A stretch of 44,539 bases of DNA from Selaginella moellendorffii (lineage: Eukaryota > Streptophyta > Lycopodiopsida > Selaginellales > Selaginellaceae), in NCBI RefSeq assembly GCF_000143415.4, contig NW_003314279.1:2073232-2117770 (forward strand), read 5' to 3'. Every line of letters starts with the position of its first letter. Within the stretch, counting starts at the first letter, position 1. The translations under genes and the position numbers were made by a program. Below are positions 21,248-32,283 of this stretch, piece by piece. Below the pieces are notes generated by a model that saw only the letters and a program-made list of their open reading frames with translations, did not search any database and had not been told where the DNA came from.

Positions 21248-22444
21248 ATGGAGTGTTTTAGAAATTCATATCTAAGCAGTGTTTTCGTCATGAACAAGCA
21301 AATTGAAATGCACGGTAGATGTGGTAACATCAAACACGCAGCTCAAATCTTCCATGGTATGGCCAAGAGGGACAAGTTCAGCTGGGATCTTTTGCTGGTT
21401 GCCTTCTGCAAAAACGGGCATTTTGATGAAGCGCGAAGGCTCTTCAGCTGCATGCCGTGCTGGAGCCTCGTGTCATTTACTACTATGATTTCTGTTGACT
21501 CCAAGAGAGGCAAAATGCAAGGAATACAATCTGTTACTATAAACACGGTGCTTTTTGCATTTGCCGAAAATGGGCATCTTGATTCTGCCAAGGTAGTCTT
21601 TAGCAAAACGCCTGCTCACAACTTGGTCTCGTGGACGATGATGCTGGGGGCTTTATCTCAGCTCGCGGATGTAGAAAGCACTTTTAAAGAGATGCCGGAG
21701 CACGATGTCGTCTCGTGCACTTGCGCAATTGCAGCATTCTCCCGTCACGGGCATCTGGAGCTCTTCCACGCCATGCGTGTGAGGAATTTCTCGACTTGCA
21801 CGGCAATCGTTTCCGGCTTCTTGAAAGAGTCGGAGCGCTTCTTTCACGATCAGATGCCACAGCACGATCTTGTCTCCGTCACAACGCTGCTCGTCGCCTA
21901 CACCCAAAGCCAACGCCTTGAGGAAGCCAGCTGCCTCTTTGATTCTCTTCCATACGTAGATGCCGTGTGTTAGAACGCCATAGCCATGGACGAAACCACG
22001 AAAATCCTCGAGAAAATGCCGGCATGGAATCTTGCAACCTGGAAGACTCTGCTAACATCACACTCCTTGCAAGGGAATCTTACCGGGGCTAGAAGAGTCT
22101 TTCAAGAAATGCCAGACAAGAACTTGGTGTCCTGGAACGCCATGCTCTCGGCATATGCCCAAAAAGGGCATCTTTCTCTTGCAAAGAAGGTGTTCCAAAC
22201 GTGGAAGCAACACTACTGCTGCATCGTGGACATGCTGGGGCGAGCGGGATACCTGGATGCGACGGAAGAGCTTGTGCAAACCATGCCTTTTCTTCCCAAC
22301 TCGTGGGACTGGACGTCCATGCTAAGTTCTTCCAGAGGCGATAGAATCTGGAAAAACGGTGCTCGAGTGACGAAACGAGCTTTGCTTTCAAGCCCCAGCG
22401 ATGGAGCTGCTCTTGTGCTGCTCGCAAACTCACGCTCCTCTTGA
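21248..22444 (+). pseudogene. PLS-class PPR with E-like tail, copy C, split by one stop
   Basis: Two frames, 21248-21973 (241 codons) and 21986-22444 (152 codons), are in the same phase and separated only by a TAG at 21971-21973. Copy B has TGG (Trp, in CWNAIA) at this place, so this is a simple nonsense mutation. S-type motifs are readable throughout (for example KRDKFSWDLLLVAFCKNGHF and KNLVSWNAMLSAYAQKGHLS), and the tail HYCCIVDMLGRAGYLDATEE to LLANSRSS is E-like. It has no DYW domain. It has also lost 12 bp of one motif that copy B keeps. The N-terminus is short, with few motifs before KQIEMHGRCGN, so it was probably 5'-truncated as well. Confidence 0.82.
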
Positions 22445-22479
22445 TTCTTACTACATTTCCGAAACTTTACCTTTATAAA

Positions 22480-23301
22480 ATGGGCAAGAAGCTCAATCGT
22501 TCTTCGATTCGGCCCCGCCTCTCCGATGCCGTGACGATGTGGTCGCGAGCGTGAATCGCTTCTTGGATATCTGGAAGGCGGCATCGGCCATCGGCCAGGT
22601 TTTATCCTTAACTAGCATGTAGCTGAATCTCGTGATTCTAGACGACGCGCATTGCCATTGTTACATCTGGGGGCACGACCGTGCCCTTGGAGCGACGATG
22701 CGTTAGGGTCATTGACAATTTCAGCTTGGGGAGTCGAGGAGCAGCCCGTTATTCTTTCTATTCATTCTTCTTTTATGATTATTTTATTTTATTTTATTTT
22801 TTGCAGCAAGTTGCTGTGATTTTCCTTCATCGGAGGCAAGCAGCACTCTGTTTTTTCTTTTGCAAATGGTGATGCTACTTTCGTGAAATTCTTTTTAGAG
22901 GATCTATGCAGCCATTTTGCCGCTCGCTGCCGGATAATCCCTGGGTAAGCGAAATCTGCCTTTTATTTCTTCGAGAGTTTAACTCCCGCTTCGCAGCACG
23001 AGAAAAATGGTTTGATGCTGTGAGCCGGGCAGTCACAGGACATCATTCTGAGTTCTTGTTTCTCTTCTTGAGTTCTTAAGAATCAAAACAGGCGGTGCTC
23101 CTGAAGAAGCTCTTGAAGCTCGAGTTCATTATGCTCTTCGAGTACCTCCAAGTAAGAAACGTGCCGTGCAAACGCTGGTTTCTATGATGGTTTTGAATGG
23201 CAGATTTAGAGATTGTTGGAGCTGCCATGAAACCAGTTGGCAGGCATGCTATGTTTTACTTTGCAGCGGCTGTCTCCGGCTTCTACGTCCCCTGGAACTC
23301 C
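22480..23301 (+). pseudogene. PPCS copy C, broken and cut by assembly gap
   Basis: Closely matches PPCS-B but has several lesions. The leader and the true ATG are deleted, leaving an out-of-frame ATG at 22480. The 3' end of exon 2 with the splice donor is deleted (GGAGCAGCCCGTTATTC near 22739-22755), and SSG in DNFSSG is SLG. About 39 bp are lost at the end of exon 3 near 22941. One T is missing at the start of exon 5 (near 23204), giving a TAG. The conserved AAVSDF motif reads AVSGF. It runs into the N gap after WNS; exons 6-7 are not seen. Confidence 0.9.
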
Positions 23302-23589
23302 NNNNNNNNNNNNNNNNNNNNNNNNNNNNNNNNNNNNNNNNNNNNNNNNNNNNNNNNNNNNNNNNNNNNNNNNNNNNNNNNNNNNNNNNNNNNNNNNNNN
23401 NNNNNNNNNNNNNNNNNNNNNNNNNNNNNNNNNNNNNNNNNNNNNNNNNNNNNNNNNNNNNNNNNNNNNNNNNNNNNNNNNNNNNNNNNNNNNNNNNNNN
23501 NNNNNNNNNNNNNNNNNNNNNNNNNNNNNNNNNNNNNNNNNNNNNNNNNNNNNNNNNNNNNNNNNNNNNNNNNNNNNNNNNNNNNNNNN
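23302..23589. other. Assembly gap (288 N)
   Basis: Run of N between PPCS-C and retroelement debris. The join across it is not supported by sequence in the window. Confidence 0.99.
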
Positions 23590-24840
23590 TCAGATAGATT
23601 TTTTTTAGACTTTTTTTAAAGTCCTTGCATGTGACTTTTAGTCCAAGATCAAGCAATTTATAAAGCTTTTGGGTTGGGTTCTTTTATTTAGAGTGTAAGA
23701 AAAGTTTAGGGCATTCTCACGCAATTCTAAGTTATGCATTTAGATTTTTATTACATGGCTAGATAAATCTTAGATAAAGTTTTTCAACAAGTGCTAAAAC
23801 AAGATTTTAGGAATTGGCAGCTACAAGATCTTTATATTTTTTTATTCAAATATGTGTTTGTTAGTTTTAGTGAGTCTTTTGAGTGTATTTAAGTGAGATT
23901 TTTAGGTGTAGTTTTTTACAAAGATTTTATACATGTTTTTAGAGTTTGGTTTCATGATTTTTAGAGTAGTGTACAAAAATTTAAGGGTCCTTTTTAAAAA
24001 CTTTTTGTTGGTTTATGCTTATAAGGAATTTTTAAAAGTTTGAAAGATTTTCTTTATATATTTATCTCTTGTATCATCTTATAGTTTATTTTAGTGCCCT
24101 AGAGTATATATAGCTATTTGATGTCTCATATTTAATCATCTCTTTTTGATTAAAAAACTTTTACTTGAATGGAGAACAATATCTAATATATAGTGAGTGT
24201 ATAAGAGACTATAAAGTGTTATAAAGAGTGATTTTAAAATCCTTGAGTGTCTAGCAAGAATAAAACCTTGTGATTGAGCTCTCCAACCTCTAGACTAACA
24301 TCATAGTATATACTTAGCTTTCACATTTGGCACATTTTAGAAGTTTAATGTCTATTCATATGCATTGTTCAAGTGTTGTTACTATATAAACTCCTCTTAG
24401 GACACACATAGAGGAATTCTCAAGGCTTATATGCTACCTTAACTACTAGACAATGTTGTTGGTAAATGAGTCTTTATCATTTATAATAGATTCCAAGGAG
24501 GAGCACAATTAAAACATTACACCAATGGTGGTAATTATTCATATTCTTTATGGAGCAATGGATCTTCTAAAGTTCTATCTTGGATTAAGTATTTTGGCTT
24601 GCAATCACATTAATCAATTTCAAACTTACTTAAGATACAGCAAGATCATTGAAGATGCTTTGTCCCAAGAATTATTCTTGAGATCCTTGAAAACAAGAGT
24701 GGTATATTAGACATCTTTCTTGTTTCCAAATGAATCTTGTCTACAATGATTGACAAGTTCGTCAAACAATTTAGAATGGAGAAAATTGATTAACAACTCT
24801 ACATATAAATTGTTTTAATTTTGGCAAATGCTGCAAAAGA
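23590..24840 (+). repeat. Ty3-type retroelement gag debris, third copy
   Basis: Matches about 17040-18320 in order, including TAGTCCAAGATCAAGCAATTT near 23640 and the gag-like HINQFQTYLRYSKIIEDAL and LFLRSLKTRVV stretch at 24525-24710. Homology stops near 24840, before the AFIQGL part and before any PPR. Confidence 0.65.
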
Positions 24841-26846
24841 AACACCTCAGCAATGATTCAAAGCTTGTTTTAAGCTTTGACACCTTTCTAGGCTTTTTGG
24901 AGGCCTCTCCCAAGGTCCTTAACAGTCATATGAAGTAGTCAAATGAGACACATATATCAAATGTAGATATATGTATATCACTACATACAAGGTGGCAATA
25001 GTGGCAAATTCATTCCTACAGTAACTCAATTTTCCCTTCTAGCACTTAAAGGTGATACTAACCCACTGAAACCACAAGATCCAGCTGAAGCATCACTCAA
25101 CACAATTGTGGCCTCTTTCACAGATATCACTATAAAAGCTCTCAACCTCATGACACGAACAGAGTTCACTCGAGGCTATAGCAATCCACCTTAATGCATT
25201 AAAATGACATCCAACTTTAGAGGGTGACATAGCCAGCTTCACTAGCATCTTTGGGCCTCCTTCAAAACACTTTTTGCCCACCTTAGTATATTATAGCACA
25301 ATGATATTAAACAGCTTTTAGCATCACTACCAACTTTTCTAATATTGAGTTCTTTTCTCTTTTCTTTATTTCTTTACTTTCACTCTTTGATAAATGGATT
25401 GTCCATCTCATTTTGCATAGCAAGGAATTGTAATGGATATATCCAAAATGGATTCCCTTCTAACTCGATTTCTACTTGCCTTTCAAGACTTATATCCTTG
25501 CAGTGGCAAACTCAAGCTTGGATTTCAATCTTGAGGTGGCATCAATTTCAATCATCTGGAAGGTCATTCTTTCCCTCCTATAGTTTTTAGACTCTTCTTT
25601 ACATCAAATTAATCCACACCTCATCACCATCACTCTAGTCTACTCATAGCCACTATTTAGTCCATTTTCCATTTGCTACAGCTTTATCCATCACTTGCTA
25701 TATTTGTCTAAATCACTTATCTTACCATAAACACCTCCATTTTGGGACATTTTTACATAACATTATCTACTATACTCATATGTAGTAGATACAATAAGAA
25801 GCAACCCTCCTGACCCATGTAACTCAAGGTATGGAATGAACTTAATCGATAAAACACACTCTTGGCAAATACTAGACACTAAAAGTTAATTTTGACTAGC
25901 CAAAAGTCCTTAACTGTAGTACGAAGCTAAACATAGGCAAACAGTATTTCCTAAACTCATATAGATACAATAAGATACAATGATCTAAAATTGCCACTAG
26001 TTGCAAACATTTTCTTTTGCAATGATTGCTATATAAGCTACTAATGATCATCCACATATTGCAAGATTCCTTCCATTACCAGTCTATTCAAGTTTGCTAA
26101 CCATTCCACCCATCATTTGTCACTATGATTGCAATCTTTCTGTTCCACCATATATCCCAAACTAAGCAACACATTCATTTCTCTTCCACTTTCTTTGGAA
26201 CTTTGGTAGCAAACTTAAATTGTGTTTGAGGAACTTTTGAGAGGTTTGGAGACTTTAGAGGCTAGAGTCTAGGTTATTGCTTTGTTTCCTCTTGGATTCT
26301 TACTCCTTTTTCTGTGTTTTTCTTAATTATTCATTATTTTTTCTTCTTTCCACAATTTTTCTTAGGTTGAGTTCTTAGTTCTATAATCAAAATTTCCCTA
26401 TGTGGTTTCTTGATCCTAGAACACTAAAACTTCTTTTCCCACTTTTATTTTCTTTGTTTTATCTTTGGTTTTCTTTCTTATATAGTTGATAGAAGATATT
26501 ACATTAGAGCTTTCAACAGCAATTTAGTTGTGAGTTTTTGCATGTGATAGAGTCTGATATGATTCCCTGTGGTCACCTATTAGGATATGCATATCCTTTA
26601 AACAAGATTCTCTAAAATATTCCACTATTAAAATTGTCTGAGGGCATTAAAAAAATTTTGGGAGAGGGGGTATATACCCCTTTCTCCCCCATTACTAAGT
26701 TTAGAGGAAGTTCATTTAAAGATATGGTTGAGCTTTATTTTCAAAGCATGAGAAAGTGTTCTCTCCACCGTTGAAAGGTCTCAACAATGATACAAATAGT
26801 CTTGAACTATTAGTAAAATGATGAGAATAGACATTATATTAGTATA
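24841..26846. other. AT-rich intergenic DNA, no gene recognised
   Basis: Only short frames without known motifs. The last five bases (26842-26846, GTATA) are the left target-site duplication of the LTR element. Confidence 0.5.
26842..26846. repeat. Target-site duplication, left (GTATA)
   Basis: GTATA directly before the left LTR; the same five bases follow the right LTR. Confidence 0.9.
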
Positions 26847-26870
26847 TGTAGCGCACGTGGTTTTGACCTT

Positions 26871-26899
26871 TTATCCTATGGTGATTTACCATAGGATAA
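26871..26899. repeat. Perfect 11-bp hairpin near LTR edge
   Basis: TTATCCTATGG and CCATAGGATAA flank a 7-nt loop. The same hairpin is in the right LTR at 32308-32336. In the element's sense it lies just inside the end of the LTR next to the primer site, where RNA hairpins with packaging or priming roles are common in retroelements; a role here is inference. Confidence 0.8.
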
Positions 26900-26932
26900 C
26901 ACCACGAAGCGGAACCTAAACCCTCTTTGTGC

Positions 26933-26979
26933 CACGTGACAGATGCCACGTGTCACATGCCACGTGTCCATGCCACGTG
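26933..26979. promoter_or_regulatory. Array of four CACGTG (G-box) motifs in the LTR
   Basis: CACGTG occurs at 26933, 26947, 26961 and 26974 (13-14 bp apart), plus one at 26854. The right LTR has one array unit fewer (32377, 32391, 32404, plus 32291). G-boxes are bound by plant bZIP and bHLH factors. Function in this LTR is unproven. Confidence 0.6.
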
Positions 26980-27989
26980 TCCACAGGAACCCGAGGTTCA
27001 GGGCCTTGGGCCACTGAACGAAGGAACGGTGCCAAACTCCCAAGCGTGACACCAAGGAGTGATGGAACCGGACCACGGAGCAACTCCCGAGCATATAGCC
27101 CAAGGAACAAAGGGACAGAGGCCCGGAGCGACTTGGAACAGTCCTAGAGCAACTAACATCCCAATGCCAGGACCAGCACGCAAAACGGAGCCAAACGGAG
27201 TCTGGCGCTATTTCGGCATACCGGTGGCCTAACGTGAGAGTATGGGTACTCCACCAGCTAGCATGGTATGGAACTTGGGCTTAGACCCAAGCCGGACGCA
27301 GAACAAGGACAGGCACGCAAGCGGGAGCTAGACTATGCCTCAGGTTGGTCGGCCATGCTCGACCTACCCACTATCCCTACTATACATTTGGAACCCCCCA
27401 TAGCCCCCCCCCTTGAGGAACACACGCTTTGGGCTTTCACCCCAAGCCTCCCTTAGTATTAGGAGTTAGTCTCTGGGACAAGCTCGAAACTTACTAAATA
27501 TGGAATGTCCCTAGATTGCGAATTTGGACATGGGACAAACACCATTGTGTTCAGGACGATCTCTACATTCCGTAGATATGCCAAATGAGCAAATCTGGAC
27601 ACTTTCCATAAATAACATTTGGGACCAAAATGAGACTAACACAAAAGGCATGATAGCGAGGGTGTTTGGCAGACACGGTAAGCTATCATCTAGCGAATAT
27701 TGAGGGACCAAGCTCAATATCGCGGGGGTTCCCAACACTAGCAAGTGCAAGTCAACGAATGAGTTTCTTTAACCAGGTCAAGTATGCTTGACTAATAGCA
27801 CTTAGGAATTCCGTCCTTATGCCCATCTGGTCAAGTGCACACGCGAGGACCAGTTTCTCAACTAGCTTAGGCAGAGACTAATAACGGGTCCAGCAATACC
27901 GACCTCCTGCCGTCGTGGCAGTAAGGTAAGAGTGTCCGTAAGGACTGGCCGACAGGTAACTTTCGATACCCAAAGTCACATTCGCGACA

Positions 27990-28002
27990 CTCTCCCCCCC
28001 TT
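27990..28002 (-). other. Polypurine tract
   Basis: The minus strand reads AAGGGGGGGAGAG immediately before the TGTCGCGAA LTR start, the expected plus-strand priming site and a sign of minus-strand orientation. Confidence 0.85.
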
Positions 28003-31000
28003 GGGAAAATCGACGTCCTCGTCGATGCATACTCGAGTCTAGAATACTGCCAAGGAAACAACTCCAGAAAAAGTTCACGGTACTCACACTATATGAGAAA
28101 TGCACCAACTTAAATGAGTTAAGGGGCAACCTCTTTGTCTAACGCGGATGCGCTACCAGCTCAGACACCTTCCGGCCGTCGCCGACAAGGAAATGACCAA
28201 CGGAGTCAGCCACCCTTGCTGCTCTGGGAGTCACCCAGCTTACAAAAGTGTGATATGCCCTGCCCGCAGGGACATAGAGAGAGAAGCCAGAGGCCCCAAC
28301 CCTCCTGAGCAAAGAAACCAAACCCGTCGGTAAGGTTTAGATAGACTACTGTAAACAGGCAGTTAGAGTTGTTTACACGGTCACGCCCTTTCAACAAAAT
28401 AAGGAACATCGACAGAGAAGCGGGTGATGTGACCAGTCGACAGTAGCTACCCCATGACTAGAGATTTCAACATGCACATGAAGTGTCGAAGCCAGTCTGT
28501 CTATACTGGCCCAAACTCAAATATCAATATATAGGGACTATATCAAAGTCATAAACAATGATATTTTAGTGATGTAATTATCAGTGAATAAAGCTTAGAT
28601 GAGAACACAAATGTAGTCCAAATAAGTTATCATCCGATAAACTAGTATTATAGTATAGGAACCACCAAGATCATTATAATTGGTAAACATAGGAATCACC
28701 ATCCAACAAAATTCAATAGCAAGTAGATCATGAAGGAAACTCAATGATGAAACTTAACTATCAAAAATGGCAGATAGTATGCCAAACAACTCACAAAACA
28801 CAACTCAAAGAACACAAAGTATTATTGAGTAACAAGCACAATGCTCGCGAATGTTGCACCCGAAGGCCATAACATCCGAATCTATGAGAACTAACTCGAG
28901 CAATAATCAACAGATCAAAATGAATGTTGCAAAGCAAACAAACACTTGTTCATATCAACTATTGCACTAGCAAATCTGAATAGATCTCAATCAACAATAC
29001 CAAGGAACCAGAGTTGCTCAAACAAGTGTTAGCAACATCTTACTGATGTCTCAAACCCAAGAGACCAATCCAGAGCAAACCACAAAGAACATGTGGTATT
29101 GCAAAAAGTCATAAACCATCAAAGAGAACAACTAACCATCATGAAAGATCATCAATCATCCCATCAATAAAGAGATGCATAATTGCCATTGAAGAAAGAA
29201 TCCACCATCCGGAACAATGGCAAATCTTTTTAGATCAACGATAATCAAGCAAAAGCTTCGACAAGGATAATCAACTTTCCTAGATGATAGTCAATCATCA
29301 CCAATGATTGCTAGATGCAAAAGCCAATTTCAACATCGAAGCTAATGAGCCAAAATGCCTTCCCCAACAACTTCTAACAAATGGAACAATGAGCATAAAA
29401 CTCAAAGAACCAAAGCTCGAAGAAGCCTATAGCTAAGTCTTGCTTTAATAATGATCACGAGTCTCGCATGAACTAACGTCAATGCTAAAGAGAAATCATG
29501 GTATAACCCACGACATCCGCTTTAACACATCCATAAGCTATACTTCATAATGCAAAGCTAATGAAGAGCAGATTTGCATCACTCAAAAGCCAAGCACAAT
29601 GGAGCTATGCTCAACAAATGATCATCTAATCGATCCTCCATGAATCCATCTATACCAAGACGTAGCTCACATCGTAACAAGCACAAGGGGAATCATCAAT
29701 GATCAATATATTCGAATTCAAACCCAATAAGGATTCAAACTTTCCTATATTGATCACTAACTCTTTTTCTTGTAGAGTTAGCATAGTCCACGACTAAATC
29801 ACTTTTCAAGGAAAAGCTAAAACTCAACCCTCTACTAAATAATCTCGTCTAGAAGACAACTAACTCAACTTGCCACTCAGTTTGTTTGAACGTCAACACA
29901 GTTGCTAACTAGCAAATGCATGAATGCCAATAACACAAAGCTAAAGCCAAATCACCAACACTTTTCATCAAGACTAATGAAACTCAATATCAATCCTTGG
30001 AAGGATATCTCATTTCACTCAGATCTCAATATCAACAATGTCAATGACAAAGCATCACTTCAATGCCATCAACACCAAAACAAAGCTAGAAGAAAGCATG
30101 AGTGAATCACCACTCAAAACTCTCCAGCAACCAAGCTAACCAAAGTCGAAGATACTTTAGTCAGTATCCGAGACCAATCCTCCAACAAAACTCAGTTACA
30201 GATAACACTTCATTAAAGAGTGATTCACCACGTCCAAGACTCAATGAAATCTAACACTACGGACGAAATGTAACCAAATGATATCAACAGAGGTAGAGTC
30301 GACATGCCAATATGAAAAACTTATGTAAGTCTAATGACACGATCCTCCGCAACACCATCCGGTAAAACAAGCCCATCACTGCTAAATCATCATCGAGCAA
30401 AGCAAGTATCAACAGTCTTTTTGACAAAGTCTACAAGTAATCACTAGTCGCAAAGCAACTAACAATCACACTTTAACTTGCCTTCACAAGACCCGAACAC
30501 TAACTCTTGTCATCAAGTTATATACTTGTCCAACATGAACGTGATACCTCAGGTACAAGATAAAAGTTCATAGACAAGCACAAATTAAATGACCACTCGA
30601 ATCCAACTCAACCGCAATAAGCTCACTAATGCATTTAGTCAATAGCTCTGAGCATGCCTTGAAGAGGCTAGCTATGTGATCAACAGTCAGTCGAAACTAA
30701 GGTGAAGACCATGAGATGGACTCATATCGGTACACAACCTCCTCATAGACAAAGCTATAGTATGGGTACCAACATCTCAACCTCAAACAACTAAGTTGGA
30801 CATCACCATCCTCAGCCAAGGTGCAGGGCTACCAAGACTAAGTCAAGATCAGTGAGAGCTCACTACTCTCATAAAGTCTTAGCGAAATGCAAGGTGCAAC
30901 CTGCCACCGAGCATAATGCTACAAAAGAAAGGCACAAGGGTCACCCTTCTTAGAAAAGCGCAACGGCCACTTTTCTATACTAACTCTAGACTCTATCCAA

Positions 31001-32273
31001 CTCAATTGCTTTTAGCCTCAAAAGTCAGCATCCCTTTCGGGTCGCATCATACAAACTACTTACTAAGGTTTAAGCCAACTGAAGCCAACTCCAACCCCTT
31101 CACTAGTTTGTATTAGCTTACGAAAACAGAATGGTTTTCGGCAAAGTGATCAACAGATCAGCCATTGGAGAAGTCCAAGAAAATTTGTGGAAAATTTCCA
31201 TCCTAGAGAAAGAATGACTCTCAGTCCCGGATTGCAAACTTTCAAGACTCAACCAACTTCCTCCTACAAACAACTTCACATAAGTTCACCTCAATACAGA
31301 TTCTTATGATTCATAATATGCTTAAGCATCGAACATCTTTGCCCATATAACCGACATCCAACACTGACATCCGCAAAATGCAAAATGAACATCCAAGGCT
31401 TGATCACGAAGACCACATCTTCGGATATCCATATTGCACTAACACCCTTCTTCAATCACCTTCAAGATCCAATGTGAAGCCAAAACACTAACAAGAAAAA
31501 TGACATAGAAAAATCAAGGTCCAAGGAAAATTCCTCATCACTTGAAATAACAATGCCACTTCCACTAACACAAGTGCTAGTGACGTCAATGCCCCAACTC
31601 CACATCTTCTCCATCCAACAATCTACTCCAAGTGCTAACGGATCAACCGACAAGGTATAGCAAATGAATGCTACAACCCTTTTCCAACACCTTAGTGGGC
31701 AAACTTAAGAAAACAAGGTACCAACTTAAGCTTAGCATAATGGACCACTATTGAGAATCCAGTCAAAGCTACTACAATGCTACTTCGTGTAAGTAAACTA
31801 GCTTCTCCATCAACCACTTTGGGGTTGATCATCATTTACCCAAGCAACTTCGTAAACGCATTACTCTTTATCACATGGATATGATATAAGCATCACAATG
31901 ACTTGATCATCAATTGAGTAACGCAATGAGCAATGCCTATGTCATTACTTCAAACGTTTATGTGAGTATCAAATGCCAACTCGATTCGACAAAATGCAAC
32001 ATAAATGCCACACTCCACCAATAGAGGTTTACGACACCCAACACCACTAACTTTTGTTCACAACACGAACAAGCTCATGCCACTCTCTTTCCGACCAAAC
32101 TCAACACTAATCCAACACCAAGCTACTCAAGAAGCAATAGCAAGGTTCCCCGGAAAAGAATTAAGCATTGCAACCCAAACGTGTACCCACTCGGATCATC
32201 GTTTTCATCTCTGCGTATGCAACAAGACTAGTTGCCCAATCTCATTGAATAGTACTCGCTGAGACTCATCCTT

Positions 32274-32281
32274 TGATACCA
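32274..32281 (-). other. Primer-binding site, tRNA-iMet type
   Basis: The minus strand reads TGGTATCA starting two bases after the end of the 5' LTR, then AAAGG. The first eight bases match the common plant initiator-Met primer site; the following ones only partly do. Confidence 0.8.
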
Positions 32282-32283
32282 AA

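Larger units (their letters stand above)
26847..27989 (-). repeat. Left LTR (3' LTR of the minus-strand element), 1143 bp
   Basis: TG...CA ended. It differs from the right LTR by about 8 substitutions (all transitions), one 7-bp CCACGTG unit and a 2-bp length change in a C/T run near 27413. Confidence 0.93.

Noticed and set aside
21971-21973. Rescue of the PPR-C stop by RNA editing
   Set aside because: This would need U-to-C editing of a nuclear transcript. Editing by PPR systems acts in organelles, and Selaginella is known for C-to-U only.
26876-27183. Several overlapping frames in both LTRs that look like conserved proteins
   Set aside because: They are the same DNA in two LTR copies read in different frames; no motif, and the conservation is due to the young age of the repeat.
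28110-28175. Possible tRNA gene on the minus strand (GAGCTGGTAGCGCATCCGC resembles a D-arm and A box)
   Set aside because: No B box, no pairing anticodon stem of five base pairs, and no matching acceptor stem could be found. It lies inside the LTR element.
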